Shown here piece after piece: positions 11,266 to 19,448 of a stretch of DNA of 64,000 nt; position 1 is the stretch's first letter; every line of letters starts with the position of its first letter. Both the position numbers and the translations under genes were made by a program. The DNA is from Pseudomonas mosselii (GTDB lineage Bacteria > Pseudomonadota > Gammaproteobacteria > Pseudomonadales > Pseudomonadaceae), in the NCBI RefSeq assembly GCF_003205295.1, contig NZ_QJRP01000003.1:124001-188000 (forward strand), read 5' to 3'. The notes under the pieces are model-generated. The model was not told the origin of the DNA, ran no database searches, and worked only from the letters and a program-made list of their open reading frames with translations.

Positions 11266-12717
11266 CTAGACCCTGCGCTCGTGCATCCGGGCCAATTGGC
11301 GTTCCAGCATCGATGGATACGGCTCCATCAACCGTTCCACGCAGCAGGCGCCTTCAGGGCTGGCGATTGGGCGGATACGCGCGCGCTGACGCACCAGCGC
11401 ATCGTCGCTGATGCGACGCTCGACCAACAGCAGGTTGCGGCTGTGCTGCGACAGGGCCAGGGCGTCCTGGGCCTGCTCGGTCATCAGCAGGTCGACCTGA
11501 TCCAGGCCTTGTAGGTCGTCGGCCAACACCAGGCCCAGTTGCAGCTGCAGGGTAATGCCGCTATCGGCCACCTCGATCTGCAGGGCGTGGCCCAGGGCGC
11601 GCAGCAGCTCGCCACAGCAGATGGCGTTGGTCAGGTAGTCCTCGCCGCTGTCGCTGCTGTGGAACAACAGCAGGGTGCTGCCGTCGTTCAGGGTATGAAT
11701 TTCCCCTTCGTACAGTGAGGCGGCCTGGTCGAGGCAGTCACGGTAGCGCTCCAGCAGCTCGGTCAGACGGGTGCGTGGCAGGCGGCGCAGTTGCTCCTGA
11801 GAGCCCAGTTGCACGGCCAGGACGGCGCTGAACTGCGGTTCGTCGGACTCTGCGATGACAGGCTTGGCCGGAGCGCTTTGCTCATCCATCAGGTCGGAGA
11901 AGGCGTCGTCGTCCTCGTCGTGATCGGGCGCCTGCACCACTGCTTTCGCCCGTGGGGCAACCTTGGGCGCCGGTACGTCGTCGAAATCGTCTTCCACATC
12001 CTCTTCTTCCGGCTCCGGAGGTGGCGGTGGCGCGAGGCGGGCGTGCAGCTGGCGCGCCAGGTCGCCGATCTCGTCCTGGCGGTCGGTGCCCGGCGTGTAG
12101 GGGTGCGGGTCACGCAACCACACGCGCAGCTGCAGCAGCGGGGTCGAGATGAAGCGACCCAGGCGCAGGCTGAGGGTCAGGGCCAGGGCCAGCAGGATCG
12201 CGGCAAGAATGCCCATGCTCTGCAGGCTGATCAGCATCGGCTGCTGGAACTGGCTCATGTCGAGGCTGATGCGCAGCTGGCCGGCGGTCACGTCCTGGAA
12301 GGTGATCTTGGTCTGGTAGACCCCTTCGGTTTCGCCCAGCAGGCTGTTGCGCGGGCGCTGGCCGGCCTCGGCGAGGATGCGGTTGTCCACGCTGTAGATG
12401 GCCGCATGGGCCACCAGCGGGTTCTTCACCAGGTTGCCCAGCAGCACATTGAGGCTGAGGATGTCGTTGGACACCAGCAGCTCGGTGGCAGACGTGGCGG
12501 TCTGGGTGGTCAGGCTCTGGCCGACGGCATCGGCCTGCTCATGCATGGCCTGCTTGAACTGCAGGCCCATCACGCAGGCGTAGATCACCAGGGCCAGGGC
12601 CACCAGGAAGATGTTATGGCTGGCAATGCGCAGGGCCAATGGGATTCGGCGCTGGCTCAGGGCTCGGTAGATCATCAGGAAGAAGTTGTCGGGTTTTACG
12701 GGCGTGGGCCGGTTCAC
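11266..12717 (-). CDS. AhpA-like inner-membrane protein with HAMP-like and degenerate cyclase-like regions
   Basis: Membrane protein of the kind annotated AhpA next to serB in pseudomonads. I place the start at the GTG at 12717 (483 residues). The frame stays open to 12828, but that part overlaps the serB promoter and looks non-coding. Layout: TM1 at about 30-50; a periplasmic stretch of ~120 residues; TM2 (ILAAILLALALTLSL); a HAMP-like segment; an acidic Pro/Glu/Asp linker (EPEEEDVEDDFDDVP); then a ~190-residue cytoplasmic domain. That domain (AVLAVQLGSQEQL, EGEIHTLNDGSTLLLFH, LQLQLGLVLADDL) resembles the class III nucleotidyl cyclase fold with the first metal Asp missing. The resemblance is my reading. 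Function is unknown. It is divergent from serB. Confidence 0.6.
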   Translation of the reverse strand: MNRPTPVKPDNFFLMIYRALSQRRIPLALRIASHNIFLVALALVIYACVMGLQFKQAMHEQADAVGQSLTTQTATSATELLVSNDILSLNVLLGNLVKNPLVAHAAIYSVDNRILAEAGQRPRNSLLGETEGVYQTKITFQDVTAGQLRISLDMSQFQQPMLISLQSMGILAAILLALALTLSLRLGRFISTPLLQLRVWLRDPHPYTPGTDRQDEIGDLARQLHARLAPPPPPEPEEEDVEDDFDDVPAPKVAPRAKAVVQAPDHDEDDDAFSDLMDEQSAPAKPVIAESDEPQFSAVLAVQLGSQEQLRRLPRTRLTELLERYRDCLDQAASLYEGEIHTLNDGSTLLLFHSSDSGEDYLTNAICCGELLRALGHALQIEVADSGITLQLQLGLVLADDLQGLDQVDLLMTEQAQDALALSQHSRNLLLVERRISDDALVRQRARIRPIASPEGACCVERLMEPYPSMLERQLARMHERRV

Positions 12718-12815
12718 AGAGCTCGGCTCTTCATGGCGAGAAAGTTGCTGCGCAGTATAGCGATACGTGTTTTGTCGGCAAAGTATCGTTGGCGCCCGAT
12801 GGTCATGGAAAATCG

Positions 12816-12821
12816 GTAGAA
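12816..12821 (+). promoter_or_regulatory. Candidate -10 element for serB
   Basis: TAGAAT sits 32 bp before the chosen TTG start of serB. No good -35 is visible at the right distance. Because it overlaps the in-frame ATG at 12821, it argues for the downstream start. Confidence 0.4.
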
Positions 12822-12853
12822 TGCGCATTTTTCATCGAGTTGGAGCCCCGGTC

Positions 12854-14068
12854 TTGCGCGAAATCGTCCTGATCAACATCACTGGTGAAGACCGTCCAGG
12901 TCTCACCGCGGCCATCACCGGCGTCCTGCTCCAGGGCGGTGTGAACATTCTCGACATCGGCCTTGCGGTCATGCATGGCACGCTGTCGTTCGGCATCCTG
13001 GTCGACATCCCCGACAACGAAGTGGCCACCGCGCTGCTGCAAAGCGTGCAGTCCAAGGCACACGAGCTGAACTTGCAGGCCCGTTACACCCCCATCTCCG
13101 AGGCCGACTACCAACATTGGGCCGACAGCCAGGGTGAGGCACGCCATGTCGTCACCCTGCTCAGCCGCCGGGTTACTCCGCAGCAGTTGCAGCGGGTCAG
13201 CGCAATCATCAGCCAGTATGGTCTGACCATCGAGCGTATCGAGCGACTGTCCGCCCGCGTGGCGCTGGACGCACAGGCCGACAAGGGCAAGTCCGCGCTG
13301 GAAATTTCTGTGCGCGGCGAGGCCAGCGATGCCCAGGCCCTGCGTGCGGATTTCTTCGCCCTGTCCGAAGAGTTGAACATCGACATCGCCTTCCAGCGCG
13401 ACGACCTGTTCCGCCGCAACCGCCGCCTGGCGGTGTTCGACATGGACTCCACCCTGATCGAGGCCGAAGTGATCGACGAGCTGGCCAAGGCTGCCGGCGT
13501 CGGCGAGCAGGTGGCGGCGATCACCGAGCGCGCCATGCGTGGCGAGCTGGATTTTCGCGCCAGCTTCAAGGAGCGCATGGCGCTGCTCAAGGGCCTGGAC
13601 GTGGGCGTGCTCGACCAGATCGGTGCCTCGCTGCGCCTGACCGAGGGCGCCGAGCATCTGTTCGCCGAACTCAAGCGCCTGGGCTACAAGACGGCCATCC
13701 TCTCCGGCGGCTTTACCTACTTTGCCAAGCAGGTGCAGGCGCGCCTGGGGATCGACTATGTGTTCGCCAATGAACTGGAGGTGGTCGACGGCAAGGTGAC
13801 CGGCGTGGCCGTCGAGCCGATCGTCGATGCCCAGCGCAAGGCCGAACTGTTGCAGAAATTGGCCAGCGAAGAAGGCCTGCAGCTCGAGCAGACCATCGCT
13901 GTCGGCGATGGCGCCAACGACCTGCCGATGCTGTCCCTGGCCGGCCTGGGCGTGGCCTTCCGTGCCAAGCCGCTGGTGCGCCAGTCGGCCAGGCAGGCGA
14001 TCTCGACCTTGGGGCTGGATGGCGTGCTGTACCTGCTCGGCGTACGTGATCGCGAAGCGCGCGGTTGA
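12854..14068 (+). CDS. serB: Phosphoserine phosphatase SerB
   Basis: Final step of serine synthesis: dephosphorylation of O-phospho-L-serine. The chosen start is TTG at 12854, preceded by GGAG at nine bases. This gives 404 residues beginning with the conserved REIVLINITGEDRPG. Two N-terminal ACT-like regions (about 1-85 and 95-170) come before the HAD phosphatase domain. That domain has motif I FDMDSTLIEAE (nucleophile Asp196, acid/base Asp198), motif II LSGGFTYF and motif III/IV GDGANDLPML. The N-terminal ACT pair is the normal longer form in Pseudomonas. The gene is transcribed away from the ahpA-like gene and is followed by a strong bidirectional terminator. Confidence 0.95.
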   Translation: MREIVLINITGEDRPGLTAAITGVLLQGGVNILDIGLAVMHGTLSFGILVDIPDNEVATALLQSVQSKAHELNLQARYTPISEADYQHWADSQGEARHVVTLLSRRVTPQQLQRVSAIISQYGLTIERIERLSARVALDAQADKGKSALEISVRGEASDAQALRADFFALSEELNIDIAFQRDDLFRRNRRLAVFDMDSTLIEAEVIDELAKAAGVGEQVAAITERAMRGELDFRASFKERMALLKGLDVGVLDQIGASLRLTEGAEHLFAELKRLGYKTAILSGGFTYFAKQVQARLGIDYVFANELEVVDGKVTGVAVEPIVDAQRKAELLQKLASEEGLQLEQTIAVGDGANDLPMLSLAGLGVAFRAKPLVRQSARQAISTLGLDGVLYLLGVRDREARG

Positions 14069-14078
14069 TCTTGAGCCG

Positions 14079-14138
14079 GGGCTGCAACGCAGCCCCAATA
14101 AAAAGGCCCTGCATGATTTGCATCATGCAGGGCCTTTT
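14079..14138. terminator. Bidirectional terminator between serB and psd
   Basis: A hairpin GGGGCTGC-AAC-GCAGCCCC (14079-14097) is followed by a near-perfect 17-bp stem at 14101-14138. The second stem starts with AAAA and ends with TTTT, so it can terminate both serB and the converging psd operon. Confidence 0.9.
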
Positions 14139-14151
14139 GCTTACCGGATGA

Positions 14152-15015
14152 TCAAGCCTGGTTCGGCTGCGCCAGCAGCTCACCCATGCGCACGGCGGAG
14201 CCGGCACCCAGGCTCTCGGCCCACTTCACCTGCTCCGGCCCGAACAGCACGATGGCGGTGGAGCCCAGCTTGAACCTGCCCAGTTCGGCACCCTTCTCCA
14301 GATGGATCGGCGCACGGCTGGCGTCGTCGTAGCGGAAGGTCTTCAGCTCGCGCTTTGGTGGCGTGACCAGGCCGGCCCAGACAGTCTCGATCGAGGCGAC
14401 GATCATCGCGCCGACCAGTACCACCGCCATCGGCCCACGCTCGGTGTCGAACAGGCAGACCACGCGCTCGTTGCGGGCGAACAGCTCAGGCACGTTTTCC
14501 GCGGTGGTCTGGTTGACCGAGAACAGCCGGCCCGGCACATAGACCATCTCGCGCAGGGTACCGGCCAGCGGCATGTGCACGCGGTGGTAGTCCTTGGGCG
14601 ACAGGTAGATGGTGGCGAACTCGCCGCCCATGAACGGCGCGGCCAGGGCCGGATCGCCGCCCAGCAGCTCCAGGGCGCTGTAGCCGTGGCCCTTGGCCTG
14701 GAAAATGCGGCCGTGCTCGATCGGGCCGAGCTGGCTGACCGCGCCGTCGGCCGGGCAGAGGATCGCGCCGGGTGTTTCGTCCAGCGGGCGTGCACCGGGC
14801 TTGAGGGCGCGGGTGAAGAAGGCGTTGAAGTGCTCGTAGGCGCTGAGGTCTTCGACCAGTGCCTCGGACATGTTCACCTGGTAGCGCTTGGCGAACCAGG
14901 CGGTGAAGGCGTTCTTGAACCAGCGTGCGCGGCACTCGGCGACGCAGCCGGCCAGCCGCGACAGCAGATGGTGCGGCAGCAGGTACTGGCTGATGATGAA
15001 CAAGCGGGATTTCAT
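14152..15015 (-). CDS. psd: Phosphatidylserine decarboxylase
   Basis: Makes phosphatidylethanolamine from phosphatidylserine at the inner membrane. 287 residues, the usual length. The self-cleavage site that generates the pyruvoyl cofactor is visible as FKLGSTAIVLF near residue 252 (LGST, cleaved between Gly and Ser). Upstream are the DYHRVHMPLAG motif with the conserved His residues and the FSVNQTTAENVPELFARNER stretch. It lies nine bases after rhdA on the same strand, so the two are probably one transcript ending at the shared terminator. Confidence 0.96.
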   Translation of the reverse strand: MKSRLFIISQYLLPHHLLSRLAGCVAECRARWFKNAFTAWFAKRYQVNMSEALVEDLSAYEHFNAFFTRALKPGARPLDETPGAILCPADGAVSQLGPIEHGRIFQAKGHGYSALELLGGDPALAAPFMGGEFATIYLSPKDYHRVHMPLAGTLREMVYVPGRLFSVNQTTAENVPELFARNERVVCLFDTERGPMAVVLVGAMIVASIETVWAGLVTPPKRELKTFRYDDASRAPIHLEKGAELGRFKLGSTAIVLFGPEQVKWAESLGAGSAVRMGELLAQPNQA

Positions 15016-15024
15016 TGACTGTCC

Positions 15025-15834
15025 TTAAACTTCGACGGGCGTGTCGGGGTGGTTGCCCCATTCGCCCCAGGAACCGGCATAACCCTTTACCCGTGGATAG
15101 CCGAGGGCCTTGGCCACGAGGTAGGTGAAACCGGAGCGGTGGTGGGTCTGGCAGTGGGTGATCACTTCCTTGTCCGGAGTGATACCCAGGTTTTGCAGGA
15201 CCTCGGCGATGTCCTTGCGGATGCGCAGGTGGTCGTTGAGATCCATGCCGGCGGTCCACTCGAAGTTGACCGCGCCGGGAATATGCCCGCCCTTGGCCGC
15301 CAGTACCTTCTCGCCACTGTATTCCAGTGGCCCGCGGGCGTCCCAGATGACCAGGTCGGCGGCGCCCAGGCGGCTTTGCAGGTATTCGCGGGTGGCAGTG
15401 GGTTCGCCATGCAGGTGCAGTTTCACCAGACCGCCAGCGACTTCAGGCGTTTCGGTGGACAGCTTGTCTGCCGGCCAGGCCTGGATGCCGCCGTTCAGGT
15501 AGTGGTAACCCTTGTGGCCGATGACGTCGAGCAGCCAGATGAAGCGCCCGGCCCAGCCGCCGCCCTCCTCGTCGTAGACCACATATACTGCATCGTCGCG
15601 GTGGCCGAGTTCACCGAACAGTTTTTCCAGGTCGGCCCTGGCCGGCAGCAGGCCGGGGGCCGGGGGCTGGCCCAGCTGGGTGCGTTTCGGGTCGACGAAG
15701 CGGGCTCCGGGGATGTGCCCGCTGCCATAGCGGTTGGCGCTGGTCAGGTCGACCAGGATCAGCCGCGGCGAATCCAGACGCGGCAACAGGTCCTTGGCTT
15801 CGATCACCAGGGGCAGGCCGGAAAAGTCAGTCAT
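15025..15834 (-). CDS. rhdA: Thiosulfate:cyanide sulfurtransferase (rhodanese) RhdA
   Basis: Two-domain rhodanese of 269 residues. The inactive N-terminal domain includes DLTSANRYGSGHIPGARF. The catalytic C-terminal domain carries the loop CQTHHRSGFTY with Cys at about residue 228. This CQTHHR loop is the signature of Azotobacter/Pseudomonas RhdA rather than of E. coli SseA-type enzymes. It transfers sulfane sulfur from thiosulfate to thiophilic acceptors, including cyanide. The start ATG at 15834 has GGAGAA a few bases upstream. It is followed closely by psd. Confidence 0.93.
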   Translation of the reverse strand: MTDFSGLPLVIEAKDLLPRLDSPRLILVDLTSANRYGSGHIPGARFVDPKRTQLGQPPAPGLLPARADLEKLFGELGHRDDAVYVVYDEEGGGWAGRFIWLLDVIGHKGYHYLNGGIQAWPADKLSTETPEVAGGLVKLHLHGEPTATREYLQSRLGAADLVIWDARGPLEYSGEKVLAAKGGHIPGAVNFEWTAGMDLNDHLRIRKDIAEVLQNLGITPDKEVITHCQTHHRSGFTYLVAKALGYPRVKGYAGSWGEWGNHPDTPVEV

Positions 15835-15878
15835 CCACGTTCTCCAGGGTGGAAAGAAGGGCGATTGTAGCGCAAGGG

Positions 15879-17414
15879 TCAGGCATTGCGGGTGGCAAAC
15901 ACGGCCAGGGCGCGTTCAACGCATTGCGCGGTCTTGCCGAACGCCTGCACGCTGACATCGGCCAGTGGCTTGCCGTCCTGGTCGGCCACCGCCAGCATCA
16001 GCACCTGGTCGCCCACCGCCAGCGAGCGCAGCATCAGGTGCTCGCCGCGAAAGAAGGCGCGCAGCGGCGCCGGCAGCAGGGTGCTGAACTGGGCATGGTT
16101 GTCGGGCGTCAGGCGCAGTTGGCCGGCTTTTGCCATCAACTTTTGCAACAATTTGTTCTGCGCGACGGGCAACGCCATGGCGGCGGCCTCTCGCGGCAGG
16201 CCGGCGGTCTGCTGCACGCGCAGGTAGTCGGTGGCCTTGTCCAGGCTCAGCAGCATGATGCGCTGCATTCCGCAGGCCAGCAGGGCGTCGCGGGCCTGGG
16301 TGGCCAGGTGCACGGCGTTGCTGAACGGGCTGGGCTGGGCCAGCAGTTCCTGGCACAGCGCACGCCAGTGGCCGAGATCCTCGGTGCTGGGCGGTGGCGG
16401 CGTGAGCATGTCCGGGTGCGGCCGGCGCTGGTGCCAGGGCCAGATCAGCGCCTCGGCCGGGTGGAAAAGCGCATGCCGGGCGTGATGGCGGGCACTGGCC
16501 GCAGCCTGTTGGTGGACCTGCTGCTGGACATCGTCCAGGGTGGTCTGCAGATACAGCGCGGTGAGCAGCTGCCAGCGCAGCAGGTGCGGGTTGTCCCAGC
16601 CGACCTGCGCCGCCAGGGCCAGGCCGTTGGCCAGCAGCACGGTGTTGGGGGGCTGGTTGAACCAGCGGCGCAGGGCCGGTTCGTCGTCCAGGCGCTGCTG
16701 CTGGACCAGCGGGTCCTGCTCGCGGGCGATGTTCAGCACCTGGGCGAGCTGCTCGCGCTCTTCGAGCAGCAGGCGGTAGCCCTGGATGACCCATTCGGGC
16801 AGGCGCCAGTGTTCGGCCAGGCTTCGGCACAGCTGCATCAGGCGCACCCCGAACAGCTCCTGCTCGACCACGGCAGCGTCCTCGCCCTTGTGGATCACCC
16901 GCAGTTCCCAGGTGTCGAGCAGCTTGGGGTAGGCCAGGGCCAGGGGCCACAGCGGCGAGAGGAACAGCAGGCTGCCCCAGTGGATCTCCTGCCACAGCCG
17001 TGCCAGGCGGCTGGCGAACAGGCCGTTGGCCTGCTGGGTGGCATGCTGGCTGATCAGCAGGAACTGGCGCAGTACCGGTGGAATGTCGTCGCCGGGCACC
17101 GCCGGCAAGCGTGCCAGCAGTTGGCTGATACGGGCCAGGCCCAGGCGGTTGAGGGCAATTTCCAGGCTTTCGGCAGGCTCCGCCTGGCTGGCATTGGCCG
17201 AATGGTTGGCCTCGCGCATCACGCACAGCACCAGCGCGGGGCTGTCCTGCATCAGTTCGGCAATGTCGCGCAGGGAGCGGCGACTGTCGTTGATGGCCTG
17301 CAGAACGCGGTCATGGCTCTCTTTCGGGACCGGCACGCGTACCCCGTCGAGCAGCTTTATCCAGCCCTCCAGGCTCGTCGGGACCTGAGTTGGCACCTTG
17401 GTTTCAATTGGCAT
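15879..17414 (-). CDS. HDOD domain protein with C-terminal GAF-like region
   Basis: 511 residues. The N-terminal half is an HDOD domain (RVPVPKESHDRVLQAINDSRRSLRDIAE..., then a long helical core), a catalytically dead HD-like fold used in bacterial signalling. The C-terminal ~140 residues (RIMLLSLDKATDYLRVQQTAGLP ... HLMLRSLAVGDQVLMLAVADQDGKPL) look like a GAF-type sensor domain, as in other HDOD-GAF proteins. No signal peptide or TM helix is seen, so it is probably cytosolic. It is transcribed away from motA, sharing the 130-bp intergenic region with the sigma-28-like motAB promoter. Its own SD is weak. Ligand and partner are unknown. Confidence 0.8.
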   Translation of the reverse strand: MPIETKVPTQVPTSLEGWIKLLDGVRVPVPKESHDRVLQAINDSRRSLRDIAELMQDSPALVLCVMREANHSANASQAEPAESLEIALNRLGLARISQLLARLPAVPGDDIPPVLRQFLLISQHATQQANGLFASRLARLWQEIHWGSLLFLSPLWPLALAYPKLLDTWELRVIHKGEDAAVVEQELFGVRLMQLCRSLAEHWRLPEWVIQGYRLLLEEREQLAQVLNIAREQDPLVQQQRLDDEPALRRWFNQPPNTVLLANGLALAAQVGWDNPHLLRWQLLTALYLQTTLDDVQQQVHQQAAASARHHARHALFHPAEALIWPWHQRRPHPDMLTPPPPSTEDLGHWRALCQELLAQPSPFSNAVHLATQARDALLACGMQRIMLLSLDKATDYLRVQQTAGLPREAAAMALPVAQNKLLQKLMAKAGQLRLTPDNHAQFSTLLPAPLRAFFRGEHLMLRSLAVGDQVLMLAVADQDGKPLADVSVQAFGKTAQCVERALAVFATRNA

Positions 17415-17453
17415 ATTGACATCAGTCCGAACTGGCTTTTCGCAATGAGTGGC

Positions 17454-17480
17454 TATAGTCTGGCGCAGTTCTGCCGATAA
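17454..17480 (+). promoter_or_regulatory. Sigma-28 (FliA) type promoter upstream of motA
   Basis: TATA (17454-17457), 15 bases, then a perfect GCCGATAA (17473-17480). The flagellar sigma-28 consensus is TAAA-N15-GCCGATAA, so one mismatch in the -35. It lies 65 bp before motA and outside the HDOD gene. Confidence 0.65.
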
Positions 17481-17544
17481 GTAGAAGAAGAGTTTTCAAG
17501 CTTCCGTTCCCTATCCTGACCACGACAGCAAGTGCTTCCAACTT

Positions 17545-18396
17545 ATGGCTAAAATTATCGGCATCATCGTCGTATTCGCGAGCGTGCTCGGCGGCTACGT
17601 GCTTTCCCACGGCAAGATCGCGGCACTGATCCAGCCGTTCGAAGTGCTGATCATCGGCGGCGCGGCCTTTGGTGCGTTCCTCCAGGCCAACCCTGGTTAC
17701 ATGACCATGCATGTAATCAAGAAGTCGCTGAAGATGTTCGGCACCCGTTTCACCCACACCTTCTACCTCGAGGTGCTGGGCCTGGTGTACGAGATCCTCA
17801 ACAAGAGCCGTCGTGAAGGCATGATGGCGATCGAGGGTGATATCGAGGACGCCGCGGCCAGCCCGATCTTCGCCAAGTACCCGGCAGTGCTGGGCGATGA
17901 GCGCATGACCGCGTTCATCTGCGACTACCTGCGGATCATGTCCACCGGCAACATGGCGCCCCATGAGCTCGAAGGCCTGTTCGACATGGAGCTGCTGAGC
18001 ATGAAGGAAGAGCTGGAGCACCCGTCCCACGCGGTGACCGGCATCGCCGACGGCATGCCCGGCTTCGGTATCGTCGCGGCGGTACTGGGTATCGTGGTGA
18101 CCATGGCCTCGCTGGGTGACGGCGACCAGAAGTCCATCGGCCTGCACGTGGGTGCGGCGCTGGTCGGTACCTTCTTCGGTATTCTCGCCGCCTACGGCTT
18201 CTTCGGCCCGCTGGCCAATGCCCTGCGCCACGATGCGAAAGAGGAACTGAACGTCTACGAGGCGATCAAGGCCTCGCTGGTGGCCTCGGCCTCCGGCATG
18301 CCGCCGTCGCTGGCGGTCGAGTTCGGTCGCAAGGTGCTGTACCCGGCGCACCGTCCGAGCTTCGCCGAGCTGGAACAAGCGGTTCGCGGTCGCTAA
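17545..18396 (+). CDS. motA: Flagellar stator protein MotA
   Basis: Inner-membrane stator subunit that couples ion flow to flagellar rotation together with MotB. 283 residues with four TM helices: IIGIIVVFASVLGGYVLSHG near the N-terminus, VLIIGGAAFGAFLQ, then GFGIVAAVLGIVVTMASLG and ALVGTFFGILAAYGFFGPLA late. The large cytoplasmic loop (about 70-170) holds the charged residues that contact FliG. The motif HPSHAVTGIADGMPGFGIVAAVLG is characteristic of proton-driven MotA. The motB start lies three bases after the stop, so they form one operon. Confidence 0.96.
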   Translation: MAKIIGIIVVFASVLGGYVLSHGKIAALIQPFEVLIIGGAAFGAFLQANPGYMTMHVIKKSLKMFGTRFTHTFYLEVLGLVYEILNKSRREGMMAIEGDIEDAAASPIFAKYPAVLGDERMTAFICDYLRIMSTGNMAPHELEGLFDMELLSMKEELEHPSHAVTGIADGMPGFGIVAAVLGIVVTMASLGDGDQKSIGLHVGAALVGTFFGILAAYGFFGPLANALRHDAKEELNVYEAIKASLVASASGMPPSLAVEFGRKVLYPAHRPSFAELEQAVRGR

Positions 18397-18399
18397 GCC

Positions 18400-19416
18400 A
18401 TGGAGAACAATCAGCCCATCATCGTCAAGCGCGTCAAGCGCTTTGGCGACGGCCATCACGGCGGCGCCTGGAAGATCGCCTTCGCCGACTTCGCCACGGC
18501 GATGATGGCGTTCTTCCTCGTGCTCTGGCTGCTGTCGACGGCCACGCCCGAGCAGAAGATCGCCATCGCCGGTTACTTCAAGGATCCGATCGGTTTCTCC
18601 GAAAGCGGCACGCCCTACATCATCGACCTGGGCGGTTCGCCGCAGCTGGCGCCGGAAAAGACCATCAACCCGGAAGTAAAGTCCGAGCCGACGCCCGACA
18701 CCAGCCTGCAGCTGGACAAGGACAAGGTCGAGACCATGGCCGAGCAGGTCGAGCGCGAGCGCCTCGAGTTGCTGTTGCAGGAGCTGCAGAACAAGGTCGA
18801 GGAAAACCCGCAGTTGCAGAAGTTCAAGGACCAGATCCTGTTCGAGATCACCCAGGACGGCCTGCGCATCCAGATCATGGATGCCGAGAACCGGCCGATG
18901 TTCGACCTGGGCAGCGCGCGTCTGCAACCGTATTTCGAAGACATCCTGCTGGCCATGGCCGACACCATCAAGGCGGTGCCGAACAAGATCAGCATCAGTG
19001 GCCACACCGACGCCAAGCCGTATTCCGGCACCGGAGATTTCGGCAACTGGGAACTGTCGGCCAACCGCGCCAACGCCGCGCGTCGTGCCCTGGTTGCCGG
19101 TGGCTATCCGGATGAGCAGGTGGCACGGGTGGTCGGCTACGCCTCGTCGTCGCTGTTCGACCGGGCCAATCCGTTCAACCCGGTCAACCGCCGCATCGAT
19201 ATCATCGTCCTGACCAAGAAGGCCCAGCGCGATATCGAGGGTGAGCAGGGCACGCCGGAGGCTACGCCACCGGCCACTGCCACGCCGCCTGCGGGCGCCG
19301 CACCTGGTGCCACCCCGGCACCGGGCGATGCGCCGATGCAGCCGCGCGAGCTGCGCCAGAAGCTGAACATCTTCGAGGATGGCGTGTTGAAGATGGATGA
19401 GGCCAAGGACCAGTAA
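18400..19416 (+). CDS. motB: Flagellar stator protein MotB
   Basis: 338 residues. A short cytoplasmic N-terminus is followed by one TM helix in AFADFATAMMAFFLVLWLL with the ion-binding Asp30. A periplasmic plug/linker comes next, and then an OmpA/MotB peptidoglycan-binding domain (RPMFDLGSARLQPYF, ISISGHTDAKPY, NWELSANRANAARRAL, VGYASSSLF, NPVNRRIDI). The C-terminus ends in a Pro/Ala/Thr-rich stretch and a short helix (QPRELRQKLNIFEDG). It anchors the MotA ring to the cell wall. It follows motA directly and is followed by a GC hairpin at 19423-19441. Confidence 0.96.
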   Translation: MENNQPIIVKRVKRFGDGHHGGAWKIAFADFATAMMAFFLVLWLLSTATPEQKIAIAGYFKDPIGFSESGTPYIIDLGGSPQLAPEKTINPEVKSEPTPDTSLQLDKDKVETMAEQVERERLELLLQELQNKVEENPQLQKFKDQILFEITQDGLRIQIMDAENRPMFDLGSARLQPYFEDILLAMADTIKAVPNKISISGHTDAKPYSGTGDFGNWELSANRANAARRALVAGGYPDEQVARVVGYASSSLFDRANPFNPVNRRIDIIVLTKKAQRDIEGEQGTPEATPPATATPPAGAAPGATPAPGDAPMQPRELRQKLNIFEDGVLKMDEAKDQ

Positions 19417-19422
19417 ATGACG

Positions 19423-19441
19423 GGGGCCGCTTTGCGGCCCC
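19423..19441. terminator. GC-rich hairpin after motB
   Basis: GGGGCCGC, TTT loop, GCGGCCCC, seven bases past the motB stop and eight bases before the stop of the convergent TIR-like gene. There is no T-run. Confidence 0.6.
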
Positions 19442-19448
19442 TGTGCAT

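Noticed and set aside
12719..12828. N-terminal extension of the AhpA-like protein to the ATG at 12828
   Set aside because: The extra 37 residues are polar and not family-like, and the stretch overlaps the serB promoter. The GTG at 12717 is a better start.
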